Part shown: one piece after another, positions 29,902 to 41,510 of the stretch
Layout: each line of letters begins with the position of its first letter
Position numbering within the stretch: the stretch's first letter is position 1
Source: Alnus glutinosa
Lineage: Eukaryota > Streptophyta > Magnoliopsida > Fagales > Betulaceae
Assembly: GCF_958979055.1 (NCBI RefSeq)
Contig: NC_084896.1
Coordinates: forward strand, 4,092,001 to 4,156,000
Direction: 5' to 3'
Length of the DNA: 64,000 nt
Program-made: the position numbers and the translations under genes
The notes under the pieces: model-generated
Databases searched by the model: none
The model's input: the letters and a program-made list of their open reading frames with translations, nothing else
What the model was told of the DNA's origin: nothing

Positions 29902-32900
29902 ATGGCCCAAAACGAGGTTCTTGCTCATATTCATGTTACGTTGGATGGCACCAACTACACTGTTTGGTCTCAGTCTATGAGGAGTTTTCTTAAAGGCCGC
30001 AAGCTCTGGCTCTATGTGACTGGGGATATCTCCAAGCCGACTAAAGTCACTGCTAAAAGTGATGATGCTTTCCGCACTCGTCTTATCGATTGGGATAGCA
30101 AACATCATCAGATTCTTACGTGGTTTCGTAACACCACTATTCCTTCTATTGCGGCATTATTTGGCAGTTTTGATGATGCTCAGGGTGCTTGAGATATGCT
30201 TGCTTGTCGCTACTCCTCGATTGATGGTTCTCGGGAGTACCAGATTATCCTTGATCTCTTTCGTTTGAAGCAAAAATCCGACCAGTCTATTACTGATTTT
30301 TTTGCTCGCATGCAGTTCTTATGGGACCAGTTGGCTCATTTTGATCCTGCTTGGAAGGATCCTACTGATGCTCAGATGTATGCTGATCGCCGGAACCAAC
30401 ATCGTCTCTATCAGTTTCTGATGGCTCTGAGGGATGATTTTGAGCCTGTTCGGGGGCAACTTTTACACTGCTCTACTCTTCCTACTTTGGACCAGGCTGT
30501 CTGTGAGCTTGTTCGAGAGGAGACCCGATTGTCTACCTTGCGCTCTCAGCACACTCCTCATACTCATTCAGTATTAGCTGCCTCATCGCCTCAGCCTGAG
30601 CACTCTGACAATTCTGACAGGTCTGGCCGTGGACATTCCAAGAACCGTGACAATCCTTTTTGTCGCTATTGTCGCTGTCGTGGACATACTATTGACAAGT
30701 GTTGGCGCAAGGCTAAATCTTATGCATCTGCCGCAGTCATTACCACTATTGAGAGTGCTTCTTCTTCAGCTGCTCCAGCTGCCTCCTTTGGCGATTCTAC
30801 AGGATCTGCTCTCACCTTATCTCCAGCTGATCTTGAGGCAATTATCAACCAGGTCCTCGCTCGTTCTGGTAATGCATCTTCCTCTGTCCTTTCCGTTTTG
30901 CCAGGTAAATCTTCCTTTTGGCCTTTTGACTCCGCCTGCTGCAATCATATGACGCCATATGCCTCCTCATTTACCTCTTCTACCCCTCCATCACATACAT
31001 CTTTAATTCACACAGCGGATGGCTCTTCTATGACTGTCCAAACCATAGGCATTGTCCATACATCGTCTCTTTCTGTCTTTGATGTCTTTCATGTGCCTAA
31101 ACTGTCTTTTAACCTTTTATCTGTTGGCCAACTATGTGAATTGGGTTATAGACTTATTTTTGACTCTTCTGGTGTGTATGTGCAGGATCCTTGGACGGGC
31201 CAGACACTTGGGACTGAACGTAGAGTTGGGCGACTGTTTGAGCTTTCATCCTTACATCTTTCCATCCTTGGTGTTTCTGCCGCTGCTGCTTCATCACCAC
31301 CATCTCTTGCTCTTTGGCATTTGCATCTTGGTCATGCATCTGTGTCTCGGGTACAAGTTTTAGGTTCTAAGGGTGTATTAGGTTCAGTGTCCAATAAGTC
31401 TTTTGATTGTATTTCTTGTCAACTTGGGAAACAACCAGCTTTGCCTTTTAATAATAGTGAGTCTATTGCATCTGCTTCTTTTGATTTAATTCATTCTGAT
31501 GTTTGAGGGCCTTCCCCTGTTCCTAGTATGAGTGGCTCATGTTATTTTGTGATTTTTGTTGATGTTTTTTCCCTTTACACCTAGGTGTTTTTAATGAAAC
31601 CACGTTCTGAATTATTGGATATCTATCGTAATTTTGCAAAAATGGTTGAGACCCAGTTTTCAAAACGCATTAAAGCTTTTCATTCTGATAATGCCTTAGA
31701 ATATACTCAACAGGCTTTTCAAAATATCTTAAAACACTATGGCACTACTCCTCACTTGTCTTGTCCAGGCACCTCTCAGCAAAACGGAAGAGCTGAACGT
31801 AAACTTAGGCATATTCTAGACACTGTTCGTGCTCTTCTCCTTTCCTCTTTGGTTCCTACTCCTTTTTGGGGTGAAGCCATTCTCACAGCTGTCTACACTA
31901 TCAACAGGTTGCCTACACCTATTGTTGCCCATTGCACCCCTCACGAGCGGTTGTTTGGCTCTTCTCCCACTTACCATCAACTTCGTGTTTTTGGTTCTGC
32001 CTGTTTTGTTTTGTTCCAAACTCATGAACGCACCAAACTTGAGCCTCGTTCTCGGTTATGTTGCTTTCTTGGGTATGGGGTGGAACAAAAAGGTTATCGG
32101 TGTTATGATCCCGTGTCACATCGTCTTCGCATCTCCCGTCATGTGGTCTTCTGGGAGCATAAGTTATTTCACGAAGTAGGGAAATTTAGCATGCCCTCTT
32201 TCCCTCCCTTTAGCACACTCCTAGAGCCACCTTTGTCTCCTTCTACCACTGGGGATATTTGTCCTGAGTCTTCCTCATTTGAGCCGCAATCTTCAAATGC
32301 TCATGATGTCACTACGCTTGAGTTTCCAGATTCTGCTCCATCTGAGGCTCCAGCTCATACCTCCCCACCTGCTCTTCGCCGATCCACTCGGGTAAAGTCT
32401 CTTCCATCTCATCTTTAGGATTTTCATTATTTTCATGCCTTAGCTGCTTTACATGAACCTCACTCCTATCGTGAGGCTTCCACTAACCCTCTTTGGCAGG
32501 ACGCGATGAAAGATGAACTTGATGCTTTACACAAGAACCATACCTGGGATCTGGTTGATTTGCCTCAAGGGAAGTCTGTTGTTGGGTCTAAGTGGGTCTA
32601 CAAAATCAAGACTTGTTCTAATGGTACTGTTGACAGATACAAGGCTCGCCTTGTGGCCAGGGGTTTTACTCAGGAGTATGGTGTGGATAATGAGGAGACC
32701 TTTGCTCTTGTTGCTCGCCTATCTTCTGTGCGTGCACTATTGGCTGTTGCCGCCTCTCGCCATTGGTCTCTTTCTCAAATGAATGTAAAAAATGCATTCC
32801 TTAATGGTGATCTCAGTGAGGAAGTCTATATGCAGCCACCTCCTGGCCTCTCTTCTCCTCCAAACAAGGTCTGTCGTCTTCGTCGAGCTCTCTATGGTCT

Positions 32901-33234
32901 AAAGCAAGCTCCACGGGCATGGTTTGCTAAATTTAGCGCCACTGTCTCTCTTCTTGGCTACTCCATCAGCTCGTATGACTCTGCCTTGTTTATTCGCCGC
33001 ACAGATCGATGCATAATTCTTCTATTGTTATATGTTGATGACATGATCATCACTGTCAATGATTCTATTGGTATTTTGGAGCTCAAGCAGTTTCTCAGTC
33101 AACATTTTGAGATGAAGGATCTTGGCAATCTCAGCTATTTTCTTGGCCTTGAGATTTCTTCTTCTTCTGATGGTCTCTATTTGACACAGGCTAAATATAA
33201 TGCCCCAAAATTATTTTAATAATATTTTTGGACC

Positions 33235-33266
<32 letters not shown>

Positions 33267-36200
33267 AAAGAAGAAGAAGAAGGAAATTTTGTCTCTTTCA
33301 ATTTATTATACAAAATTATTCTATGGGTTCTCTTTTACTCTTATTAGTGTAGCCCATGATTTATAATGGTCTTTATTTTGTTTGCTGACCCAATTTGTCT
33401 AAGGCCATAAAAAGTCCATGAAATAAAACACTTATTATCCTTTGGCACCCACGTGACAATATAATGAGAAGCCTGTTATTATTATTAAAAAAAAAATAAA
33501 AATGGGAGGACTCTAGAAATTTTCCCTAAAACCTCATCAACGTGTCTTCTTCCACTTATCCAATTTCAAAGTGTTTTCTTTCTCTAAAACATGTGTCTTC
33601 TTTCCTTCATCCAACTGCAACGTGTTTCCAAAAGAAAAATCCTTCTTGCCACTTTTCAATTTCTCATCTCCACGTTGAAGCCATGCCCAAAAACCCCTCA
33701 GAAAAACACAGCCACATTGCTCTTCCCTTTTCCTTTTATAAGCCAACTCGCTCACCCATTTTAGACACACTTCCCAGAAAGCAACGATCACTAAAGCAAG
33801 AAGCAGAAGACGTGAAAGCAATCCAGGAAACCAATTCTGTAGGTATTTCTCTACCTCACCCTTTATTCTTCCCATCAACAAATTCGGAATTTATGCCCTG
33901 TTTTCTTTTCTTTTCCTTGATTGATGAAGAGTGATTCAAAATCTTGAATGCCCATTAGAAAATCTCATTACCCATGAGGTCTAGAACCTCTTTTAGACAT
34001 ACCCAAAAGATACCCATTCAATTTGACATCTTATTTTATAAAAATTTAGAAAGAAAACGTAAAACACCACTTCTTGCAAACTCACGTGTAAGTGCAAATT
34101 TTAGTTCTAAAAATTCGTTTTCCTTTGAACCCATAAGATTTATGATGTTTCTTAGCTTCACCCATTAAACCCTCTTGTATAAAATCTGTTTGTGTATTTT
34201 TGTGGAAATTTTTCTGTAGAAAACTGAATGGGTGTTCTAGTTTTTGAGTACTGATTCAAAATCCCTAATACCCATTAGAAAACTTTATTACCCATAAGAT
34301 GAAAAAAAAAAAAAAAAAAAAAAAAACCCATTCGAAGCAAAACCATTAGCTACCCATTCCATTTATCCTCATATATTATGAAAATTCTGGCTTTAAGAAT
34401 GATTTTTTTTTTTTTTCGGTAGAGAAGGGAAAAGAAAATCGAAAAATTCTGAGGAACAGTATAAGTGTGGAAATTTTTTTTTTTTTTTTGGCATTAATTT
34501 CTGTTTGGATGTTAGGGTTGGAAATTATTAATTACTATTTGGTTAATTTGAGAATAAATTTTAGGGATATTTTCTGCTTATGGGTTTTGTGTTACTGGAA
34601 GATGAATCTGATATTAATTATGTTGGATTTTGGAGTTTTCGGTGAAGCTTATGATTTAGTGTCGTGTGTAAGGTTTGGCTGTGAAGTGTATATGATAATG
34701 TTGGTGTCAATTTTTGGCATACCTGTTCATGTTTCGTTCACATTAGAAATAATTTAGAAATTAATTGCATTTTCTTTATTGACAGTATTGATATCTAGAC
34801 TTTTATAGAATTGTAGGTAGTCTTTTATTTCATAATAATTGTAGCCAAACAGTGATGAACCTTGAGAATTTTACATCATCTCCAAAGGAATATTTAGCTT
34901 GCATGACAACTTAGTTATATTTCCTAATGTAAAAGCTTTAGTGACTTATTTACTTTGGACAATAACTTTAAGCATTTTTAGAAGCATATAGCATACTGTA
35001 GAGATGACTATATGAATTAGTTGAATTCAGTTTTGAGTAGGGTATTTGATTTGCATAAATTTAAATTTATGAATGCCCTTTAAATTTATCTTTTGATAGT
35101 AGTAGAATAAATTGTAATTATCCTTTGAATGGTCTCTAAAAATGATCTTATGGTCTAATCTAGGTAGAGAAATTTAAGAGTCCGCTCAGAAAATCCAAGT
35201 AAGGGAACACAACTTTAAAATCCCGGTGAAATTTTAAATAAAACAATTTCAAAAGAAAAACGTCGGGAATTTTCAAAAGACTCTTTCTCTTGAATATTAT
35301 TTGTTTTATGAAATAATGAATATGTTACCTATGATTCGGCTATGAACCACACGAATGAATGAGAAGACCATAGTATGAATGAAGATGATGATGAGATTAT
35401 GATTCTCAAAATATATATATGTTACATGTGCACTATATGAACAAGATGATGAAACTATGATTCACTTACATGAATGTATGTTTTATATGCATCACATAAA
35501 GTTTAATCCCACGGCACCATAATGATGTGATCCGGATCTTATAATGATGATGATGGGTAGCAGGGCAACCACACCAAAAGTGTGGGGCTATTGGCCAGGG
35601 GATTCTCACCTAGGGAGCTTCCTAACCCGGCAGCTCTCCCCTGTGACGACAGGATGAGCCTATGGGTCCTTCGGGATCAATCCTATGGACAAGCCTAACG
35701 TGCACCGCTCATGGTAAAAATGCGGAAGTGGGCCAGTGGTAGATAAAACTTACACACTATAAATGATGATTATATATGCACATTTCTTATTGATGCTGAT
35801 ATTTCTTTATGTGAACTCTCAAAATTTTAAATTGGTATAATTAAATCTTTATATTGTATCTTATGTTTTGTTGTGTTACTTACTGAGTTGTCGAACTCAC
35901 CCCTTACTCTTACATTTCTTTTTAGATGGCACTTCATATCATTGTTCTCATAGCGGGTGTACCCATAGGGGTCGCTACCTATGATGATCCACAGTTGTAG
36001 CTCATTGATGCTGATCAATGGGTTTATGTTTGTTTTGATAGCCCGTGATCATAGTATTTAGTCAGGGATTTATTTTTTGTTTATGTATAGTTAATGACAC
36101 TACAAGTTTGGACTATTTTGGAGATAGTAGAAGTTTCTCCCCAAGTAATAGTTCAAAGACCAGACTGACTTTTTGTATATGTACAGTGTTTTATTTTGTG

Positions 36201-37215
36201 ATCCCTGACTATTTGTATTAACTGAAATGTTACTTAGACTTGATATATATATATATATATGAAATTATGAGTATTAAACTACATCTTGTGATTATTGCCT
36301 TTTTTTTTCTTTTTTTTTCTTTTTTTTTTTTTTTTTTTTTTTCTCTTTAAATGAATTTGTGGATGATTTTATTTTTCTCAAGTTCACGTATCCCCTTATA
36401 TCCCAAAACGGGGGCGTGACACTAAATATATATCTGATCTACTTTCATGGGCCAATCTCACAGACTGTAAGCTCATCGACACACCGACTGAGCTCAATGC
36501 CCGTCTTAATTTACAGGATGGCGAGCCTCTCCGTGATCCCACTGTTTATCGGCATTTGGTTGGTAGCCTTGTCTATCTTACTGTTGCTAAGCCTGATATC
36601 TCATATGCTGTCCATCAGGTAAGTCAGTTTATGGCTACTCCCCGTTCTACTCACTTTTCTGCTGTCCTTCGCATCCTTCGCTACCTCAAGGGGACATTAT
36701 TTCATGGGCTCCATTTCTCCTCTCAGTCTCCTCTTGAGTTGCATGCTTATACTGATGCAAATTGGGCAGGTGATCCTACAGACCGTCGCTCCACCACCGG
36801 TTATTGTTTCCTACTTGGCACCTCTCTTATTTATTGGCGCAGTAAGAAACAGTCTGTTGTTACTCGCTCCAGTACTGAGGCAGAATATCGTGCTTTAGCT
36901 GACACTACCTCGGAGCTCCTTTGGTTGTGATGGCTTCTACAAGATATGGGTGTCTTTTTTTCTTCCGCCACTCCTGTCTACTGTGACAATAGAAGTACTA
37001 TTCAGATTGCCCACAATGATGTTTTTCATGAACGGACCAAACATATTGAGATTGATTGTCATTTTGTTCGTCATCATCTTCTTCAGGGCTCTCTACAACT
37101 TCATTCTGTCACGTCTCATGATCAATTCGCAGACCTCTTCACCAAGTCTCATCCTCCAGGGCGGTTCCGCGATCTTGTGTCCAACCTCAAGATGATCACT
37201 TACACTTCACCTTGA
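29902..37215 (+). pseudogene. Copia Gag-Pol, five nonsense codons, split by an insertion
   Basis: One frame runs from 29902 to 33195 and resumes at 36422 after the inserted DNA, ending at TGA 37213-37215, with no frameshift. Domains: gag with CCHC knuckle (CRYCRCRGHTIDKC, about 30660-30710); protease FDSACCNHMT (about 30920); integrase HHCC (WHLHLGH, then CISCQLGK) and catalytic core with SDNALEY and QNGRAERK; reverse transcriptase with YVDDMIIT (about 33030); RNase H with YTDANWAGDPTDRRSTTGYC (about 36750). In-frame stops lie at 30190, 31504, 31582, 32416 and 36928. The first reverse-transcriptase aspartate motif reads MNVKNAFLNG with Asn where Asp is usual. The element cannot make active enzymes. 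Each stop fits a G:C to A:T change. Confidence 0.9.
33196..36421 (+). mobile_element. 3.2-kb LTR-like insertion inside the copia pol gene
   Basis: The insert separates reverse transcriptase from RNase H exactly between two duplicated CTAAA (33191-33195, 36422-36426); removing the insert and one copy restores the frame. Ends are TATAATGCCCC and, as complement, TGTCACGCCCC, so they are short inverted termini like a long LTR with the first G changed. The interior has no internal repeats and no recognisable protein, but about 35570-35720 and 35880-35900 (CTTACTGAGTTGTCGAACTC) resemble long plant Ty3 LTRs. Best read as a solo LTR. The flanks also match over 9 bases (CTAAATATA), so a Mutator-like element is an alternative. 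It holds TA repeats (33236-33260, 36246-36260), A-run 34302-34326 and T-run 36310-36342. Confidence 0.6.
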
Positions 37216-37228
37216 GTTTGATGGGGGG
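37215..37228 (+). other. Polypurine tract of the copia element
   Basis: AGTTTGATGGGGGG immediately before the 3' LTR, the priming site for plus-strand synthesis; it overlaps the pol stop codon. Confidence 0.7.
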
Positions 37229-37362
37229 TGTTAGATTATGTATATATATATATTGTCCCACATTGGTTATTGTGATGTATATTTCTTTCATTACTAGCCT
37301 ATATATATAGGCCTCTCATGTACAGCTTATGTGTGATTCAATATAATACTTTTCTCTCAACA
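37229..37362 (+). repeat. 3' LTR of the copia element
   Basis: Begins TGTTAGATTATGTATATA and ends TTTTCTCTCAACA, followed by the target duplication ATTTG. It differs from the 5' LTR mostly in the TA repeat. Confidence 0.9.
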
Positions 37363-37367
37363 ATTTG

Positions 37368-38742
37368 GATGGTTGGACTCATGCATTTTTAATTAGTCAT
37401 TTTTATAAATTTTAGCCCGGGAATAGAAACTTTGCCTCTATTTAGTTTCTTTGTATTTTCAGGTGTGTGTTTTGCATGTAATTTTTGTTATATGTTCTCA
37501 ATTAATAATTTCAGACTTGGATATTGTTTTTTGGATGACTTGCACAGGCTTGGTTTTATGATTTTCTTTCAAAAGCTACTCTTGTTGCTATTGGATTCAT
37601 AGCTGGAGCGACTATTATATAGTCTCCCTACAAGAGTTTAAAGGTCTCCTCGGAATCACTCATTTCACTAAATAAATGGCTGTGATTCCTGTTTTAAGCT
37701 CTATTTTACACAACACAAAAGAGGTACCATCACTATGTCCTCTCATTTTGTGGTGGATGACGTCAACCTGGGTTTGACGTTGTCATCTTAGAGGATGACA
37801 TAAGTTGAGATAGAAAAGTTGGTCATTTAATTGTTTAGCACGTCCAGCTGTTAGGCCCAGAAAAGAAAAGTTCAGATCATTGCCATTTGCCGGGGCCATC
37901 AAATAAAAAATTAATATTTTTGTAAGGATTTTCAAATCCTTGGGGTTGCCATGGACCCCCCAACATACAAAGCGACTCCGTCCCGATTGTATCAAAATCT
38001 AGTAACGGTTTATTCTAAATCTAATTGTAATTTTAAAAGTCATGTCTGAAAGTGTGGAAGTGAAATTGTGAGAATGAGAGTATGTGTAGCCTTACTTTTT
38101 TCCATTAGAGAACTAATTATGATTGGAAATGTGAGGGAGTGAGTTCCCATTTTTCTGTCATTAAAATGGTTAGATTGCCTATGGATTTTGTTTAACAATC
38201 CTAGTGATCTTCTGCAGAGTGGAAAGCCTGGAAGCCAAGGTTCCATTATTTGTTCAAAGCATATAGGATCTTGTTTTTCATTTTTTTTTTTTTGGCTTCA
38301 GATGATTAACGGCTTCCTAATTTGTCTATATTATATTTGAGGGTCCTGTTTTTCTTCTGGATTGTCTATATTGTAATTTATGTCCCTGTTTTTAGTATGG
38401 ATTATGCTTATGACTTAGTATTGAGTTTTAACCTTGTATGTTGGGAGCTATTGCAAATTTGCAAGGATACAAAAACTATTTAGTAAAGTTGCTCAAAACT
38501 ACAATTGCACATATTCCTCTGCGCTCAATGCCCTTTTATGTGTCTTACAGCCTAATATTTTCAAGTCTGCCCAAGATCCTGTGATGGGCAACACTGGTGT
38601 TTTGAAAGTCCGTTCTCTATGTTTCCTTGTTTATTATATTATATATATGCCATTTGATATGCGTTATGCTTCATCAGGGTTGAGTAGTACTTAGACGCCA
38701 AATTCATATGCCCTCTTTTCTAAGTAAATTTGTTTTCATTTA
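37368..38742 (+). pseudogene. Intron remnants of the left ERD7-like copy
   Basis: Matches the intron of the intact gene (42510-44990), but two parts are missing here. About 790 bp corresponding to 42640-43430 are absent, and about 400 bp corresponding to 44357-44758, which carry exon 2, are absent: the text jumps from GGATTATG to CTTATGACTTAGTATTGAG near 38400-38425. No coding exon remains. Confidence 0.75.
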
Positions 38743-39459
38743 TGCTCCGTTTTGTTTCGATGTAAAATGATTTCCGTCGTAAAATATTTTCGACGAAATT
38801 ATTTTCAGAAAAAATGATTTTCTCAAAAATATTTTTCGATGTTTGGCTCGCACGAAAAAATTACAAAATGCAAAAACCAGAGTTTGGCAAATGTCGCCGG
38901 AATCCGGCAACGTCCGGTCGCCGTCGTCAAATTCCGGCGAGAAAGTTTGATCGGATTCGGCCGGATTAATGGCCGGATCATGTCATATCTGGCCGAATCC
39001 CGACCGTTTTGGCCAGATATGGCCGGAATCTTCCGTATCCAGCATGATCCTGGCTGTTTTGGCTAGATCCGGCTAGATCAGTGGCCGGATCCGTCCAGAT
39101 TCGACCAGATCCAGCCGGAATCCGGCAATATTTCGGTTGGAACATGGTGGCCGGATTCCGGGGCCGGCAGAATACCGGCGACCGGATGTTGTCGGACTCA
39201 GGGGCCGATTGGATTCCGACGATCGACAATTGCTAAATTCTGACAATCGGATATCAAACGTGAGTGTAAGAACGAGGAGTTTAATTTCGGAAAACGATTT
39301 ACGGTTTTAAAAACAGTAAATCGTTTTCCAAAAATTAAAGAAACTTTTACGGTCAAACTGAAAATGAGTTTTGTTGACCATTATTTTCGCCCATACCAAA
39401 CACCGTAAAATGTCAAAATTATTTTCCAGAAATCATTTTACGCCGAAACAAATGGAGCA
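38743..39459. mobile_element. 717-bp TIR element with GC-rich core, absent from copy B
   Basis: Left end TGCTCCGTTTTGTTTCGATG; the complement of the right end is TGCTCCATTTGTTTCGGCGT, continuing GTAAAATGATTTC in both. TTA flanks both sides (38740-38742, 39460-39462). Copy B has the uninterrupted site TTTTCACTTAGTAGCTACC near 45048. The core (about 38880-39240) is GC-rich with dozens of degenerate GGCCGGATC / CCGGAATCC words. No coding capacity. The TTA duplication suggests PIF/Harbinger. Confidence 0.75.
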
Positions 39460-39725
39460 TTAGTTGCTACCAAAGGTAGTTGACACTAATTGAAGTTGCT
39501 TGTTTGTACTCTTAGGATACTTTTGGTACATGGAATGATAATTCCTTTAAGAAGATGAATGTGTATTACTGGGAATGTAAGAAATTGGAATTGAATGATT
39601 ATTTATATTCTTTTGTTTAGTGACAATACATATGCTCATTGAATCAAAATTTCTAAAATATCCAAGATTATTTTATTTTATTTTTTGGAAAAGAAACTTC
39701 TGAATATTCTATGGGTGACCAGCCA

Positions 39726-39899
39726 TCCATCTCAGGGTTTGGTGCAAAATTGTATATTTAGGTGGTAGACAATCATATCTTAATGTTTTTTTTTTTTTCT
39801 TCTAAAAAAAATTAAAAGTAAAAGTAAAAGTAAAAGTTACCACGTGGGCAAATTAAAATGGTTAGAAATTGTATCTTGGAGTGGTAATGTATCATATCT
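39726..39899. other. Junction between the two duplicated copies
   Basis: Sequence between the end of homology of copy A and the start of copy B. It contains three AAAGTA units, the G-box-like palindrome CCACGTGG, and GGTAATGTATCA, which echoes GGTGACAATGTATCA at about 18103-18117 of copy A. In copy A the CACGTG word lies in reverse sense relative to its neighbours (TTAATTTGCCACGTGG against CCACGTGGGCAAATTAA). The junction was therefore not a clean head-to-tail join. Confidence 0.5.
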
Positions 39900-40327
39900 T
39901 GTTGTAGAAATAGGTGCAACGTAACTCTGGTATTGGGCTTATTTGATTCTTGGGCTTAGTATTTTGTCCAACGTATGAGGTGGGCCAATTCGGAGTCTCA
40001 GCCAGTCCGAAGCTCCAAGCCCATTAATGTGCAAAAAAAAAATTGAGTAAAAGATTATTTAGATAGATTAAAGTCATTGGACTTTGAAGCGGAACAAAAA
40101 TAAAAGGAAAATGTTTACTACAATTCCTTCTAAATTTATATGAAAGTTTATATTTTATGAAAATAAGTGGTACGTTAACTGTAATGTAGTTGTTTATATT
40201 TTAATGGTTAACGTGATAAGTATCACATGAATTGCCTTGTTAATTGTAAACGTGATAAGTATCATCTGGACTGCTACATAAATTTGTAAAAGATTTTAAT
40301 TCTTATAAGTTATAAGAGCACTCATAA

Positions 40328-40801
40328 GAGCATTCCTAGTAGCCTCACCAAAATAGTTTTTTAGCTATTTTGGTGAGCCAATTTGATGAAAATTCTGAAA
40401 AACCACTCCCAGCAGCCTCACCATTTTAACCAAAAAAATTTGATGACTGAAATTACTAACCAAATTAGATGAGACATTTTCACTCAACAACCCACTCACC
40501 AAATTTTGTTTTACCTTTCTCTCTCACATGATTAGCACACTTTTTTCCTTTTTTCTCTCATTTTCTTCTCTCATCTCCCATCTCTCACACGATAATGTCT
40601 TTATTTTATGGATATGAATGATTTTTGTAAAAAGATTATATAGAGAAAAAATAAATAAATATGAAAAATTATTATTTAAATAGAATAGTGAATATTGACT
40701 AGTTAAAATGGTGGGGCTGCTGGGGGAATTTTAATAAAGTGGCTCACCAGAATAGAAAAAAGTAATTTTTAATTATTTTGGTGAGTAAAATTTGGTGAGG
40801 C
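40328..40801. mobile_element. MITE in copy B, absent from copy A
   Basis: A 474-bp insertion flanked by TAA (40325-40327, 40802-40804). Copy A reads CACTCATAAATAAATTAAG uninterrupted at about 18849-18867. Left end GAGCATTCCTAGTAGCCTCA; the complement of the right end begins GCCTCACCAAATTTTACTCA, so the inverted repeat is offset and the right end may be trimmed. GCCTCACCAAAA words recur internally. Non-coding. Confidence 0.65.
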
Positions 40802-40875
40802 TAAATAAATTAAAGATATGAAATTATTTTGAATTTAGAAAGTAATGCTCTTTACCAAGACTAACACTATATCTA

Positions 40876-40877
<2 letters not shown>

Positions 40878-40910
<33 letters not shown>
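40878..40910. repeat. (TTA)n microsatellite
   Basis: About 11 TTA units in the upstream region of the intact ERD7-like gene. Confidence 0.85.
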
Positions 40911-40911
<1 letters not shown>

Positions 40912-41510
40912 TTTAAAAAAAGAAGGAGATAATGACTTGATTGAATGTGTATTTTTTTAAAAATTGCGAATAGCGAGAGAATTTATTTTTTGAAATTATG
41001 TTTGGATGGTTTAAAAAATTTGAGACAAAATTAAAAAAAAATAGATAAAATCTGAATAGAATTTGATATTTAAAAAACACCAATCACCCAAATTGTGATG
41101 CGTCATCTTCCATGTTCATATACAACGATGAGATTACTTACACATCAAATTTTCTTTAAATATTTATCAAAAAAAAAAATTTCTTTAAATAAATATTTAA
41201 ATATTTTTGACTTTAATTGTTCCACTGTGGTGACGTGTCATTTCCTCATTGTACCACACTAAAGATCTTTTTTTTTTTTTTTTTTGAAATGACCACACTA
41301 AAGATCTTAACCTTGTCACTTTTGTAGAGACCAACCTCCACGGTTATTACGCGGCGTCTTACTCGCGTGCCACGCGTCCTTCCCGCAACTGTAAGCCGAA
41401 CCGACACGCCTTCTGTTTCCTTCAATCCTACGATTCCGGGTACCTAAAAACCCCTCGTCTCTCTGCTTTCCTTGACAAGCTGACACAATCGAACACACAC
41501 GAACTCCACC
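40911..41510 (+). promoter_or_regulatory. Upstream region of the intact ERD7-like gene
   Basis: AT-rich DNA followed by a block (41309-41445) conserved with copy A (19463-19600). The block contains GCGTGCCACGCGTCC, with CACGCG-type words that resemble calmodulin-activator or abscisic-acid related elements. In copy A the same word is GCGTGCCACGTATGC. No TATA box is obvious. A regulatory role is inferred from conservation and motif shape only. Confidence 0.4.

Larger units (their letters stand above)
29177..37362 (+). mobile_element. Ty1/copia LTR retrotransposon, decayed, with a nested insertion
   Basis: 8186 bp flanked by ATTTG (29172-29176 and 37363-37367). Copy B reads GTTAATTTGGATGG uninterrupted at the matching place (about 42503), the empty site. 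Short LTRs (139 and 134 bp) begin TGTTAGATTAT; a tRNA-iMet primer site TGGTATCAGAGC (29316-29327) and a polypurine tract (37215-37228) are present. Domain order gag, protease, integrase, reverse transcriptase, RNase H marks copia. The coding frame has five stops and a 3.2-kb insertion. It is in intron 1 of the ERD7-like pseudogene, same strand. Confidence 0.93.
17850..39725 (+). other. Left copy (A) of a tandem partial duplication
   Basis: Stretches of this segment match 39900-45300 in the same order: 17850-17980 with 39900-40026; 18565-18880 with 40040-40330; 19463-19600 with 41309-41445; exon 1; intron pieces 37368-38735 with 42510-44990; and 39463-39725 with 45060-45300. Between the matching pieces lie insertions in one copy that the other lacks. 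The match stops near 39725/45300 inside what is intron 2 of copy B, so copy A never had exons 3 and 4. It also lacks the segment carrying exon 2. Confidence 0.8.

Noticed and set aside
33542-33934. 130-codon frame inside the LTR-like insertion
   Set aside because: No domain, composition like the surrounding non-coding DNA, and positioned where long plant LTRs carry no gene.
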